This document shows positions 18,404 through 24,908 of a DNA stretch of 64,000 nucleotides, in pieces. Made by a program: the position numbers and the translations under genes. The stretch covers positions 453,688 to 517,687 of the forward strand of contig NZ_KI912097.1 in the NCBI RefSeq assembly GCF_000517025.1. The letters are read 5' to 3'. Origin of the DNA: Halonatronum saccharophilum DSM 13868 (lineage in GTDB: Bacteria > Bacillota > Halanaerobiia > Halobacteroidales > Halobacteroidaceae). Under the pieces are notes generated by a model. It saw only the letters and a program-made list of their open reading frames with translations, was not told where the DNA came from and made no database searches. Numbering within the stretch: the stretch's first letter is position 1; each line of letters opens with the position of its first letter.

Positions 18404-20225
18404 AACCCTTTTTGCTAAGGTTATGGTATCTTATATTTTCATACCTTTATTAATTTTGTTAATTTTGATTACAATTTTACCAACTTACTTAGAGGAGTAT
18501 TTTTCTAGGGCCAAAGAAAGAGAGCTCTTAAATAAGAGTGAAGTTGTAGTTGCTTTAATAGAAGAGATTGATAAGCGAGAACTGAATAATTTAATATTAA
18601 ATTTAGAGAAGATAATGGATACCAGTATTCTGCTTTTCGACCAAAGGGGTAGAACTATTAATCAGGGTAGGATGATGAGAGATTTAATGAGAGATCATCA
18701 CTCTGGTAGAACGCATGAAATGCATAATAGGTTTCATGGAGAGATGGAGGATCATAATGAAATAGCGGGTAATATTAGAAGTAGAATTCATAATTATGGT
18801 GCTGTACGATTAGAAGAAGAGATCGATAGGGTTTTAGAGGGGAGAGAAGTTAGCTTTAAAGGTGAATCCCAAATGCTGGTTGAACCTATAATAGGTGTGG
18901 GAACTCCTTTAGATGAAGGGGGAGTATTCTTACTATCTCCTTTAAGGGGAGTTCAAGAGACTGTAGACAAGGTTAATGGATTAGCGCTTAGGGTAACTTT
19001 AGGTGGTGCTCTTTTGGCTCTAATTCTTGGTTTCTTTATATCTAGAGGGATTACTAAACCAATAAAAGATATGCAAGATAAGGTTAACAAGATGTCAAAA
19101 GGAGACTTTGCAGTTCCTTTAGAGAACTTACCTAAGGATGAGATTGGTAGTTTAGGAGATGCATTCAATACTCTATCAGAAAAATTAGAGTATAACATTC
19201 GAGCCTTATCTAATGAAAAGAAGAGAATGAAAGAGATGCTAACCAGTATGGCTGAAGGTGTTTTAGGAGTATCTATAGGTGGAGAGGTTATTTTAACAAA
19301 TCCTAAGATAGAGGAAATATTTAAACTGAATGAAGATATAATTGGAGAGGATTATTCAGATTGTTTTATAGATGAACTAAAGGTATTGATAGATAAAGTA
19401 TTAATTGAAGAAGAAGAGGTGAAAGGTGAGTTTGAATTTGAAGAGAAGGTTTTACTTGCTCATGGTGCACCTATTAAAGAGGATGGAGATAAGCTTTGGG
19501 GTGTAATTATTCTAATTAGAGATGTTACTGAGATTAGAAAGTTAGATGAGATGAGAAGATTATTTGTTGCTAATGTCTCTCATGAGTTAAAGACTCCATT
19601 AACAGCAATTCGTGGTTACTTAGAGGCTATAGTTGATGGAGTAGTAGAGGATAAGGAGGTAGAGTTAGATTATTTAAAGAGGGTTCTATCTGAGGGTGAT
19701 AGGATGTCAAGGCTGATTAAAGATATCTTAGATTTGGCCCGTTTACAATCTGGACAACTTGAGTTTAATATTGAATCATTCGATTTAACCTCTTTAGTCC
19801 AAGGTGTATTAAGAAACCTAGAGAGGAGATTCGAGGGAAGGGATGTAAAAGTCGTTGGCCCAGGTCAGCTGATAGTTAGAAGTGATCCAAATAGGTTAGA
19901 AGAGGTCTTGATCAATCTCTTAACAAATGCCATCAAATTTACAGAAGAAGATGGGAAGGTTGAAGTTAGGGTAAAAGAAGGAGACGGAGATGTTTTAGTA
20001 GAGGTTATAGATGATGGGCTAGGAATTCCTAAAGGAGAACTCTCTTATATTTGGGAAAGGTTTCATCAGGTTGATCGGGCTCGCAGGCCTGATAAAGAAG
20101 GAACTGGCTTAGGCCTTTCTATAGTCAAAGAGATAATAGAAGGTCTTGGAGGTAGACTGGGGGTAGAGAGTGAAGAAGGGGAAGGTAGTAGGTTTTATTT
20201 TGTTTTAAATAAATTATTTGATTAA
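18396..20225 (+). CDS. membrane sensor histidine kinase (HAMP-PAS-HisKA-HATPase)
   Basis: A 609-residue sensor. TM1 is near residues 8-31 and TM2 near 195-215, enclosing a ~160-residue extracytoplasmic sensor. The sensor is unusually rich in His and Met (RMMRDLMRDHHSGRTHEMHN), which hints at metal sensing. HAMP (TKPIKDMQDKVNKMSKGDF) and a PAS-like segment follow. HisKA has His396 in VANVSHELKTPLTAIRGYLE. The ATPase has an N box (NLLTNAIKFT), VIDDGLGIP and GTGLGLSIVKEI. Architecture matches PhoR/ResE-like kinases. It is cotranscribed with the regulator, and a 53-codon coiled-coil gene follows after 45 bases. Confidence 0.93.
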   Translation: MIRTLFAKVMVSYIFIPLLILLILITILPTYLEEYFSRAKERELLNKSEVVVALIEEIDKRELNNLILNLEKIMDTSILLFDQRGRTINQGRMMRDLMRDHHSGRTHEMHNRFHGEMEDHNEIAGNIRSRIHNYGAVRLEEEIDRVLEGREVSFKGESQMLVEPIIGVGTPLDEGGVFLLSPLRGVQETVDKVNGLALRVTLGGALLALILGFFISRGITKPIKDMQDKVNKMSKGDFAVPLENLPKDEIGSLGDAFNTLSEKLEYNIRALSNEKKRMKEMLTSMAEGVLGVSIGGEVILTNPKIEEIFKLNEDIIGEDYSDCFIDELKVLIDKVLIEEEEVKGEFEFEEKVLLAHGAPIKEDGDKLWGVIILIRDVTEIRKLDEMRRLFVANVSHELKTPLTAIRGYLEAIVDGVVEDKEVELDYLKRVLSEGDRMSRLIKDILDLARLQSGQLEFNIESFDLTSLVQGVLRNLERRFEGRDVKVVGPGQLIVRSDPNRLEEVLINLLTNAIKFTEEDGKVEVRVKEGDGDVLVEVIDDGLGIPKGELSYIWERFHQVDRARRPDKEGTGLGLSIVKEIIEGLGGRLGVESEEGEGSRFYFVLNKLFD

Positions 20226-20270
20226 TGAAGATACTAATAGTATTAAAAATTTATAAGGGGGTGCTTGTTA

Positions 20271-20432
20271 GTGAAGGAAGGAGTTCCAGAGGACTTAGAG
20301 AGTCAGTTATCAATATTAAATGCGAAGATTAAAGAGATGGAGGAGAAGCAAGAGAAGATGTATAGTCTTTTGCAAGAGAATATATCAGGAGATGAGCTTG
20401 AAGAGATAAGAGATGATTATTATCAACGATAG
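20271..20432 (+). CDS. small coiled-coil protein
   Basis: Fifty-three codons from GTG with AAGGGGGTG 7 bases upstream. The product (MKEGVPEDLESQLSILNAKI, then a KEMEEKQEKMYSLLQENIS heptad run) is a charged single-helix coiled coil with an acidic tail. It lies directly after the kinase and before a strong terminator, so it is likely the third gene of that operon. Family unknown; it could be an adaptor or a modulator of the kinase. It is short enough that gene finders may skip it. Confidence 0.6.
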   Translation: MKEGVPEDLESQLSILNAKIKEMEEKQEKMYSLLQENISGDELEEIRDDYYQR

Positions 20433-20439
20433 TTATTAT

Positions 20440-20469
20440 AAAATGAGCTATCTATAGATAGCTCATTTT
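20440..20469 (+). terminator. terminator of the two-component operon
   Basis: Stem AAAATGAGCTATC/GATAGCTCATTTT around TATA, followed by a T-run. Confidence 0.85.
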
Positions 20470-20540
20470 ATTTTTTTGAATAAAAGTATTTTTCTATGGC
20501 TTTTAAAAAATAACACTCTTTAAAGAAAATTTATAAAATT

Positions 20541-20573
20541 CTTAATACTTTCTTAATATTCTCTCCGTATAAT
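20541..20573 (+). promoter_or_regulatory. second response-regulator operator with promoter
   Basis: CTTAATA (20541) and CTTAATAT (20552) repeat with an 11-bp period. TATAAT begins at 20568, again 16 bases after the second box. The layout is identical to that upstream of the response regulator gene. Confidence 0.65.
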
Positions 20574-20608
20574 AAGGTTAAAGACATAAACATTAGGAGG
20601 AGATAATA

Positions 20609-21097
20609 ATGAAAAAGGTATTAAGTTTGGTTTTAGTAGGATTTTTGGTTTTAGGATTAGCTAATATTGGGTTTGCTCATAGTATGATGGGAAGAAGGGA
20701 AAGTGTTAGAGGTGAAGGTAGTAGTTACCATAGAAATTTAGATTTATCTACAGAACAAATTGATCAAATTAAAAGACTGGAAGATGAGTATTACCGAAAT
20801 AGAAGAGATCTAATGGAAGAGTTGAGAGATAAAAATTATGACCTTAGAAGATTATATGAAGATAAGAGTGTAGACTCTAAAGAAATAAAGAGATTAGAAG
20901 ATGAAGTTATTGAATTAAGGAATGAATTGACAAGGTTGAGACGAGATTATGATTTAGAGGTAAGGGAGTTATTGTTAGAGGATCAATTAAGAGAATACTC
21001 TAGATATGGAAGAGGAATGGATGAAGCAGATTGCTATGGAGCTAGAGGGAGTTCATTTAGAGGAAGAGGACATATGAGAGGTATGATGGGTTATTAA
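20609..21097 (+). CDS. CpxP/Spy/ZraP-like periplasmic stress protein
   Basis: A 162-residue exported protein with a clear signal peptide (KKVLSLVLVGFLVLGLANIGFA, cleavage after FAH-type site). The rest is a long charged helical region with an LTXXQ-like motif LDLSTEQIDQIKRLEDEYY. The C-terminus is rich in Gly, Arg, Met and His. CpxP/Spy proteins are envelope chaperones, and ZraP binds zinc. The MMG and GHMRGMMGY patches could bind metal. AGGAGGAG precedes the ATG. Its promoter carries the operator shared with the response regulator, so it is a probable target of that system. It acts in the periplasm of a diderm cell or at the outer membrane face. Confidence 0.75.
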   Translation: MKKVLSLVLVGFLVLGLANIGFAHSMMGRRESVRGEGSSYHRNLDLSTEQIDQIKRLEDEYYRNRRDLMEELRDKNYDLRRLYEDKSVDSKEIKRLEDEVIELRNELTRLRRDYDLEVRELLLEDQLREYSRYGRGMDEADCYGARGSSFRGRGHMRGMMGY

Positions 21098-21103
21098 TAA
21101 AAA

Positions 21104-21138
21104 AACTAGCAGATAATCACAGTGATTATCTGCTAGTT
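21104..21138. terminator. terminator between the two Spy-like genes
   Basis: Stem AACTAGCAGATAATCAC and complement around a single A, with T-run on the right and A-run on the left. Confidence 0.85.
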
Positions 21139-21282
21139 TTTTTATTTTGATTGTTTTTATTTGTTATTTAGAATAAATATTAAAAGAAGTATTATAATCT
21201 TCTGATACTCTTTTAAATAATTGATTATTCTTCAAGACATAATATAAATGTAGCAAAAAAATATCAAAAAGGAGGTGAAAAG

Positions 21283-21720
21283 GTGAAAAGAAGTGTTGGG
21301 TTTGCTCTCTTTTTATTGCTAGTGTTTTCTTTAGTGAATACACAGTTGGTCCATGGAATAATGGGGGAGAAAGAGGTGCCAAAAGAAGAAAAAAGTTTAG
21401 AAGAAAGGTTGAACCTTTCTGCAAGTCAGACTGAAGAGATAGAATTATTAAAAGAGAGGTATTTGAAGGAGAAAGAAGTTATAAAAGAAGAGTTAAGGGC
21501 CAAAGAATTTGAGTTTAAGGAAAAGTATTTGGACAAGAGTGTAGATTCTAAGGTATTAACTCTCTTACAAGAGGAGATAATATATTTAAAGAATAAATTA
21601 TTTAGGCTAAGAAATGAGTATAAATTAGAGATTAGAGAATTATTGTCAGAAGAACAATTAAAAGAGTGGGTAAGTGAATGGGAGAGTAGAAAGAGTAGTT
21701 GTCATAAAGAGAAGGAATAA
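21283..21720 (+). CDS. second CpxP/Spy-like periplasmic protein
   Basis: A 145-residue paralogue of the preceding protein. It has a signal peptide (RSVGFALFLLLVFSLVNTQLVHG), then LNLSASQTEEIELLKERYLKEKEVIKEELRAKEFEF, which lines up with the upstream protein, including the shared KSVDSK word and the RELLxEDQL/RELLSEEQL ending. The Met/His-rich tail of the first paralogue is replaced by a short C-terminal SSCHKEKE. GTG start with AAGGAGGTG well placed. It has its own terminators on both sides, so it is transcribed separately. I did not find the CTTAATA operator before it. Confidence 0.7.
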   Translation: MKRSVGFALFLLLVFSLVNTQLVHGIMGEKEVPKEEKSLEERLNLSASQTEEIELLKERYLKEKEVIKEELRAKEFEFKEKYLDKSVDSKVLTLLQEEIIYLKNKLFRLRNEYKLEIRELLSEEQLKEWVSEWESRKSSCHKEKE

Positions 21721-21733
21721 TTTAATATAAATA

Positions 21734-21774
21734 AAATAATAAGCAGGGCTGTTTAACAGCCCTGCTTATTATTT
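21734..21774. terminator. convergent hairpin terminator
   Basis: Stem AAATAATAAGCAGGGCTG and complement. It serves the Spy-like gene on the + strand and overlaps the stop of the small gene on the - strand. Confidence 0.85.
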
Positions 21775-21945
21775 AGTGTCTAAAGTTAAATTATTTCTTG
21801 CAACTGGAGGAGTTCCCTTATGATCCTGTCGACCTTCATTCATCTCTAAGGCATCTTCTTTTTTTAAAACTCGGGTAGTTAACTGATCATCTCTTTTTTT
21901 AGCAGACTTTATCCCTTGTTTAGCTAGAAGATTTTTTCTGTTCAT
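21769..21945 (-). CDS. small basic protein of unknown function
   Basis: Fifty-eight codons from an ATG with an ideal GAGGAGGG site 6 bases upstream. The product MNRKNLLAKQGIKSAKKRDD... is rich in Lys, Arg and Asp, without membrane segment or cysteines, and probably disordered. The excellent ribosome site and a terminator exactly at its end argue for a real gene. The first 20 residues loosely recall small spore or nucleoid-associated proteins, but I cannot assign a family. In-frame GTG 21960 is less likely because it would sit on the ribosome site. Confidence 0.5.
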   Translation of the reverse strand: MNRKNLLAKQGIKSAKKRDDQLTTRVLKKEDALEMNEGRQDHKGTPPVARNNLTLDTK

Positions 21946-22088
21946 TAGATCCCTCCTCACCTTATATTGTTTACCTTTTATAATTGATTTATTCTAAAAG
22001 AGGTTATAAATTAGCTATATAAAAGAAGATTTAATTGTATTAAATCTTGAAAAAAGAATAAACTAATTTAATGGGGGTGGAGTATAAG

Positions 22089-22394
22089 GTGATTTCTTTG
22101 GGAGATTGCTTCGATTATAAAGTGAAGAGAGAAGAGATTATTTTAAATTCTTTTGATTTAAAAGGTATGGTGGTTTCTTTTTTAGCTGAGATTATAGTAG
22201 TTGGAGTTACAGATAAAAAAGGGAAGCTATTGGGTGGTGTAGGAGGTTATTTGATACCTAAATCCCTTCTTCTTTTAAAGGATGAATGGTTTTCAATTAT
22301 TAAAATAGAGGAAGGAGAGCTTAATCGGAGTTTTGAAGAAGGGTTAGAGGGGTTATTTAAAGAAATAGTAGAGGGGAGAGGAAAGTTTACATAA
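22089..22394 (+). CDS. hypothetical protein upstream of pgeF
   Basis: About 101 residues from GTG 22089, which has GGGGGTGGAG 5-6 bases upstream; ATG 22071 is the alternative. Hydrophobic beta-rich core (GMVVSFLAEIIVVGVTDKKGKLLGGVGGYLIPKSLLLL) with an acidic C-terminus. Sequence ends 1 base before the next gene, so the two are cotranscribed and probably coupled. It does not look like a membrane protein, since the hydrophobic segments are short and strand-like. I do not recognise the family. Confidence 0.55.
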   Translation: MISLGDCFDYKVKREEIILNSFDLKGMVVSFLAEIIVVGVTDKKGKLLGGVGGYLIPKSLLLLKDEWFSIIKIEEGELNRSFEEGLEGLFKEIVEGRGKFT

Positions 22395-22395
22395 T

Positions 22396-23217
22396 TTGGA
22401 GGTGTTGAAGATCTTTAAACTGAAAGAGAAGAGTGGGATTAGGTATTATATTATTGAAGAGTTGGCTAAGACAGGATTGGTAGATCACTGTTTTACTACC
22501 AAAATTGGCGGAGTGAGTAAAGGAGATTATCAGAGTTTGAATATGGGCCAGCATGTAGATGATGATCTTGAAAAAGTAAATGAGAATAGAAGGAGAGTAG
22601 GATCTATATTAAAAGCTGACCTAAAGGATATGGTGGCAGCTAAGCAGATTCATGATAATAAAGTTTATATTGTAAGTGATAAAGATAAGGGTAGAGGGGC
22701 TTTAGATTATAAGGGGGCTATAGAAGAGATAGATGCTTTAATCACAAATAAAAGAGGCATTCTATTATCTTCTTACTATGCTGATTGCACTCCTATTATA
22801 TTACTAGACCCTAAAAAGAAAGTAGTGGGTCTTGCTCATGCAGGATGGAAAGGGACTGTAAAAAAGATAGGAGAGAAGACTGTCATAAAGATGAGTGAGG
22901 TTTATGGGAGTAATCCTGAGGATATTATAGCTGGTATTGGTCCAACGATAGGCCCTTGTTGTTATCAGGTGGATGAAAGGGTTGTTGGCCCTTTGTCAGA
23001 AGAATTAGATTATTGGAAAGAAGTAGTTGAAGAGGATGAAGAAGCAAGGTGGAGGCTGAATCTGTCTTTGGCAAATAAGAAGGGGTTAGAAAAAGTAGGA
23101 GTTGGGAGTATAATAGAGAGTAAATTATGTACATCATGTTATAGTGAGCTATTCTTCTCTTATAGGCGAGATGGAGGTAGAACAGGTAGAATGGCAAGTT
23201 TAATTAAATTAAAGTAA
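22396..23217 (+). CDS. pgeF: peptidoglycan editing factor PgeF (YlmD/YfiH family)
   Basis: A 273-residue protein of the former polyphenol oxidase/multicopper family, now linked to purine nucleoside phosphorylysis and to removing mis-incorporated amino acids from peptidoglycan precursors. The conserved zinc/catalytic residues are visible in YYADCTPIILLD, LAHAGWKGTVKKI and GPCCYQVDE. N-terminal HCFTTKIGGVSKGDYQSLNMG is typical. The start is uncertain: TTG 22396 or TTG 22405, because GGAGGTG lies between them. In many Firmicutes this gene sits beside ylmE/ylmH; here those are 20 kb away. Confidence 0.88.
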   Translation: MEVLKIFKLKEKSGIRYYIIEELAKTGLVDHCFTTKIGGVSKGDYQSLNMGQHVDDDLEKVNENRRRVGSILKADLKDMVAAKQIHDNKVYIVSDKDKGRGALDYKGAIEEIDALITNKRGILLSSYYADCTPIILLDPKKKVVGLAHAGWKGTVKKIGEKTVIKMSEVYGSNPEDIIAGIGPTIGPCCYQVDERVVGPLSEELDYWKEVVEEDEEARWRLNLSLANKKGLEKVGVGSIIESKLCTSCYSELFFSYRRDGGRTGRMASLIKLK

Positions 23218-23282
23218 AAATATTAATGTATGTGTTAGCAAATATTAATTGTTTTTAAGGAATAAATCCTTAGCTATCAAGA

Positions 23283-23318
23283 TTTCGTCACAGTTTCGTC
23301 ATAATTTCGTCTTATACT
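23283..23318 (+). promoter_or_regulatory. triple 11-bp direct repeat at a promoter
   Basis: TTTCGTC occurs three times with an exact 11-base period (23283, 23294, 23305) and ends against a -10-like TATACT (23313). This is the layout of PhoB/OmpR-type activator sites. The downstream transcript would include a small AAAGCTAGCCTAGCTTT hairpin and then the Skp-like gene. Confidence 0.6.
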
Positions 23319-23497
23319 ATAAAAAAAGCTAGCCTAGCTTTAATCCTTAATATTAATTTTAGTAAATTTAAATTAATTGAAGGTCTTTTGTTAAAGTTCG
23401 AGAATTTAATTATTATCATCTAATCTACTCTTTTATTTAAGTCTATTCTGGATTTAAATTGTAATAAGTAGATAATCTATTGGAGGGAAGTGTTATT
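23319..23497 (+). other. leader of the Skp-like gene
   Basis: AT-rich leader with one short hairpin (23326-23342) and no gene. GGAGGGAAG at 23482-23490 is the ribosome site. Confidence 0.4.
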
Positions 23498-23947
23498 TTG
23501 TTTAAAAGAAAGTTTAGTTATTTGGTAGTGGGAGTATTGTTTTTAGCAGCTGCTCTATTAGTTAATACTGGAGGAACATTTGCAGCAGGGACTAATGTTG
23601 CTTATGTTGATTTGTCAGAAGCTTATATTGTTCATCCTGAGGTAGAGAAGGCAAATCAAAGGTTACAGGAAAGAATGGGAGAATTACAAGCTTCATTACA
23701 AGAAGAGGCTAGTAATTTAAATCCTGAAGAGGATGCTCAAAAACTACAAGCTTTACAACAGAATTTCCAGCAACAATTTGAGATGGAGCAAAGAGAGGTG
23801 CAAAATAGTATCTTTGAAAGATTAGAGTCTGACTTAGACTCCTTTAGAGAGAAAAGAGGCTATGATGTTATCTTAAATGGAGAGTTGATTATAAGCGGTG
23901 GACAAGATGTAACTGCAGAGGTTATAGAGTATTTCCAAAGCTTATAG
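23498..23947 (+). CDS. OmpH/Skp-like periplasmic chaperone
   Basis: A 149-residue exported protein. The signal peptide (KRKFSYLVVGVLFLAAALLVNTGGTFAAG) is followed by VAYVDLSEAYIVHPEVEKANQRLQERM. Next comes a long coiled coil rich in Gln and Glu, and a short C-terminal strand (GYDVILNGELIISGGQDVT). This is the OmpH/Skp pattern: a trimeric jellyfish-like holdase that escorts outer-membrane proteins. TTG 23498 has GGAGGGAAG 7 bases upstream; an earlier in-frame ATG lacks a site. Its presence points to an outer membrane. Monocistronic, behind a probable regulated promoter. Confidence 0.8.
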   Translation: MFKRKFSYLVVGVLFLAAALLVNTGGTFAAGTNVAYVDLSEAYIVHPEVEKANQRLQERMGELQASLQEEASNLNPEEDAQKLQALQQNFQQQFEMEQREVQNSIFERLESDLDSFREKRGYDVILNGELIISGGQDVTAEVIEYFQSL

Positions 23948-23972
23948 AATTGAAAATAGAATAGATTTAAAT

Positions 23973-24113
23973 CGCTGAGTTCCAATTTTGGAAGTGGGGA
24001 TAATCAAATTTTTATTTTTATGGTGAATCTACTTTAGTAGAGGGGCTACCCTTGGCCCTAACCCTAACTGATTATCTTCATAAGCGTTAAAGGGGAATCT
24101 TAACGGTTATTAT
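23973..24113 (+). promoter_or_regulatory. c-di-AMP (ydaO/yuaA) riboswitch
   Basis: The region before trkA matches the ydaO consensus in order: CGCTGAGTTCC, a GTGGGGA turn, GGTGAATCT with a variable hairpin (ACTTTAGTAGAGGGG), CCCTAACCCTAACTGA, ATCTTCATAAGCG closing the first helix, then AAAGGGGAATCTT. A TCACT/AGTGA hairpin and an intrinsic terminator follow. ydaO riboswitches bind c-di-AMP and usually switch expression off, commonly for potassium transport. That agrees with the TrkA gene downstream. Recognition is from memory; a covariance search would confirm it. Confidence 0.8.
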
Positions 24114-24132
24114 CACTAAAAAGTGACTTCAG

Positions 24133-24165
24133 ATAAAACTGTGGAGGATTTCTCTGCAGTTTTAT
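24133..24165 (+). terminator. riboswitch expression-platform terminator
   Basis: Stem ATAAAACTGTGGAG/CTCTGCAGTTTTAT around GATTT, followed by TTTTG. It lies between the c-di-AMP aptamer and trkA, as expected for premature termination. Confidence 0.75.
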
Positions 24166-24216
24166 TTTTGTGTTTAAATAGGAAAACATACTATAATTTA
24201 AGGAGATGATATAATT

Positions 24217-24882
24217 ATGAAGGTAGTTATTGCTGGAGGAGGGGCCAATGGTCAGAAATTAATTGAACTTTTAAAGGGTTATTCAGATCATAAGCTTACT
24301 CTAATAGAAAATGATTCTAAAGTTTGTGAATTAATTTCAGAAGGTTTTCCTAAAGTAAATATTATCTGGGGAGATGCAACAGATACTAAAGTTTTAGAAG
24401 AAGCAGAGGTTAATAAAGCTAATGTATTTATAGCTATGACTGGTAATGACCATATAAATTTATTGTCAGCTAAAGCCGCTAAGAAGATGGGGGTTGCAGA
24501 AGTTATAGTTAAGGTAGTGAAGACTCAACATAAGAAGTTAGCAGAAGTAATGGATTTAGAGAATGTTGTCGATCCAGTCGATGCTATTTCTGCTCAGTTA
24601 ATAACTAGATTAACAGGGATAGATGTTGCTGAATTGATACATGAGCTACATTTAGATATGGAATTAAAGAGATGTTCTGTAGACGATTATCCTCAAATTG
24701 AAGGTGTTAAAATTACTGAGTTAGCTAAAATAATTAATGAAGATGTATACCCTATACTTATTATTCGTGATGATAAGCATCATTTGCCTTCAAATATTAA
24801 AAAGGTTAGAAAAGGTGATGTTGTAATCTCTTGGAAGCAAAAGAATAAAGACAAAGGTAACTTCTTTAATTTAAATATATAA
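24217..24882 (+). CDS. trkA: TrkA/KtrA-type potassium uptake regulatory protein
   Basis: A 221-residue cytoplasmic gating subunit. The RCK_N Rossmann fold has VVIAGGGANGQKLIELL, an acidic ENDSKV at the second strand and GDATDTKVLEEAEV. The RCK_C domain occupies about residues 135-210. It is a single-unit (KtrA-like) regulator that would bind nucleotide and gate a Trk/Ktr membrane subunit. No TrkH/KtrB lies adjacent; the next gene is a CLC channel 26 bases away. A c-di-AMP riboswitch controls the transcript. AAGGAGATGATATAATT precedes the ATG. Confidence 0.9.
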   Translation: MKVVIAGGGANGQKLIELLKGYSDHKLTLIENDSKVCELISEGFPKVNIIWGDATDTKVLEEAEVNKANVFIAMTGNDHINLLSAKAAKKMGVAEVIVKVVKTQHKKLAEVMDLENVVDPVDAISAQLITRLTGIDVAELIHELHLDMELKRCSVDDYPQIEGVKITELAKIINEDVYPILIIRDDKHHLPSNIKKVRKGDVVISWKQKNKDKGNFFNLNI

Positions 24883-24908
24883 ATAAGGTCTAAAGGAGAT
24901 TTTGATAA

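Noticed and set aside
22925-23197. Minus-strand frame of 90 codons
   Set aside because: Antisense to conserved PgeF motifs; rich in Leu and Tyr as expected for a shadow of AT-rich coding DNA.
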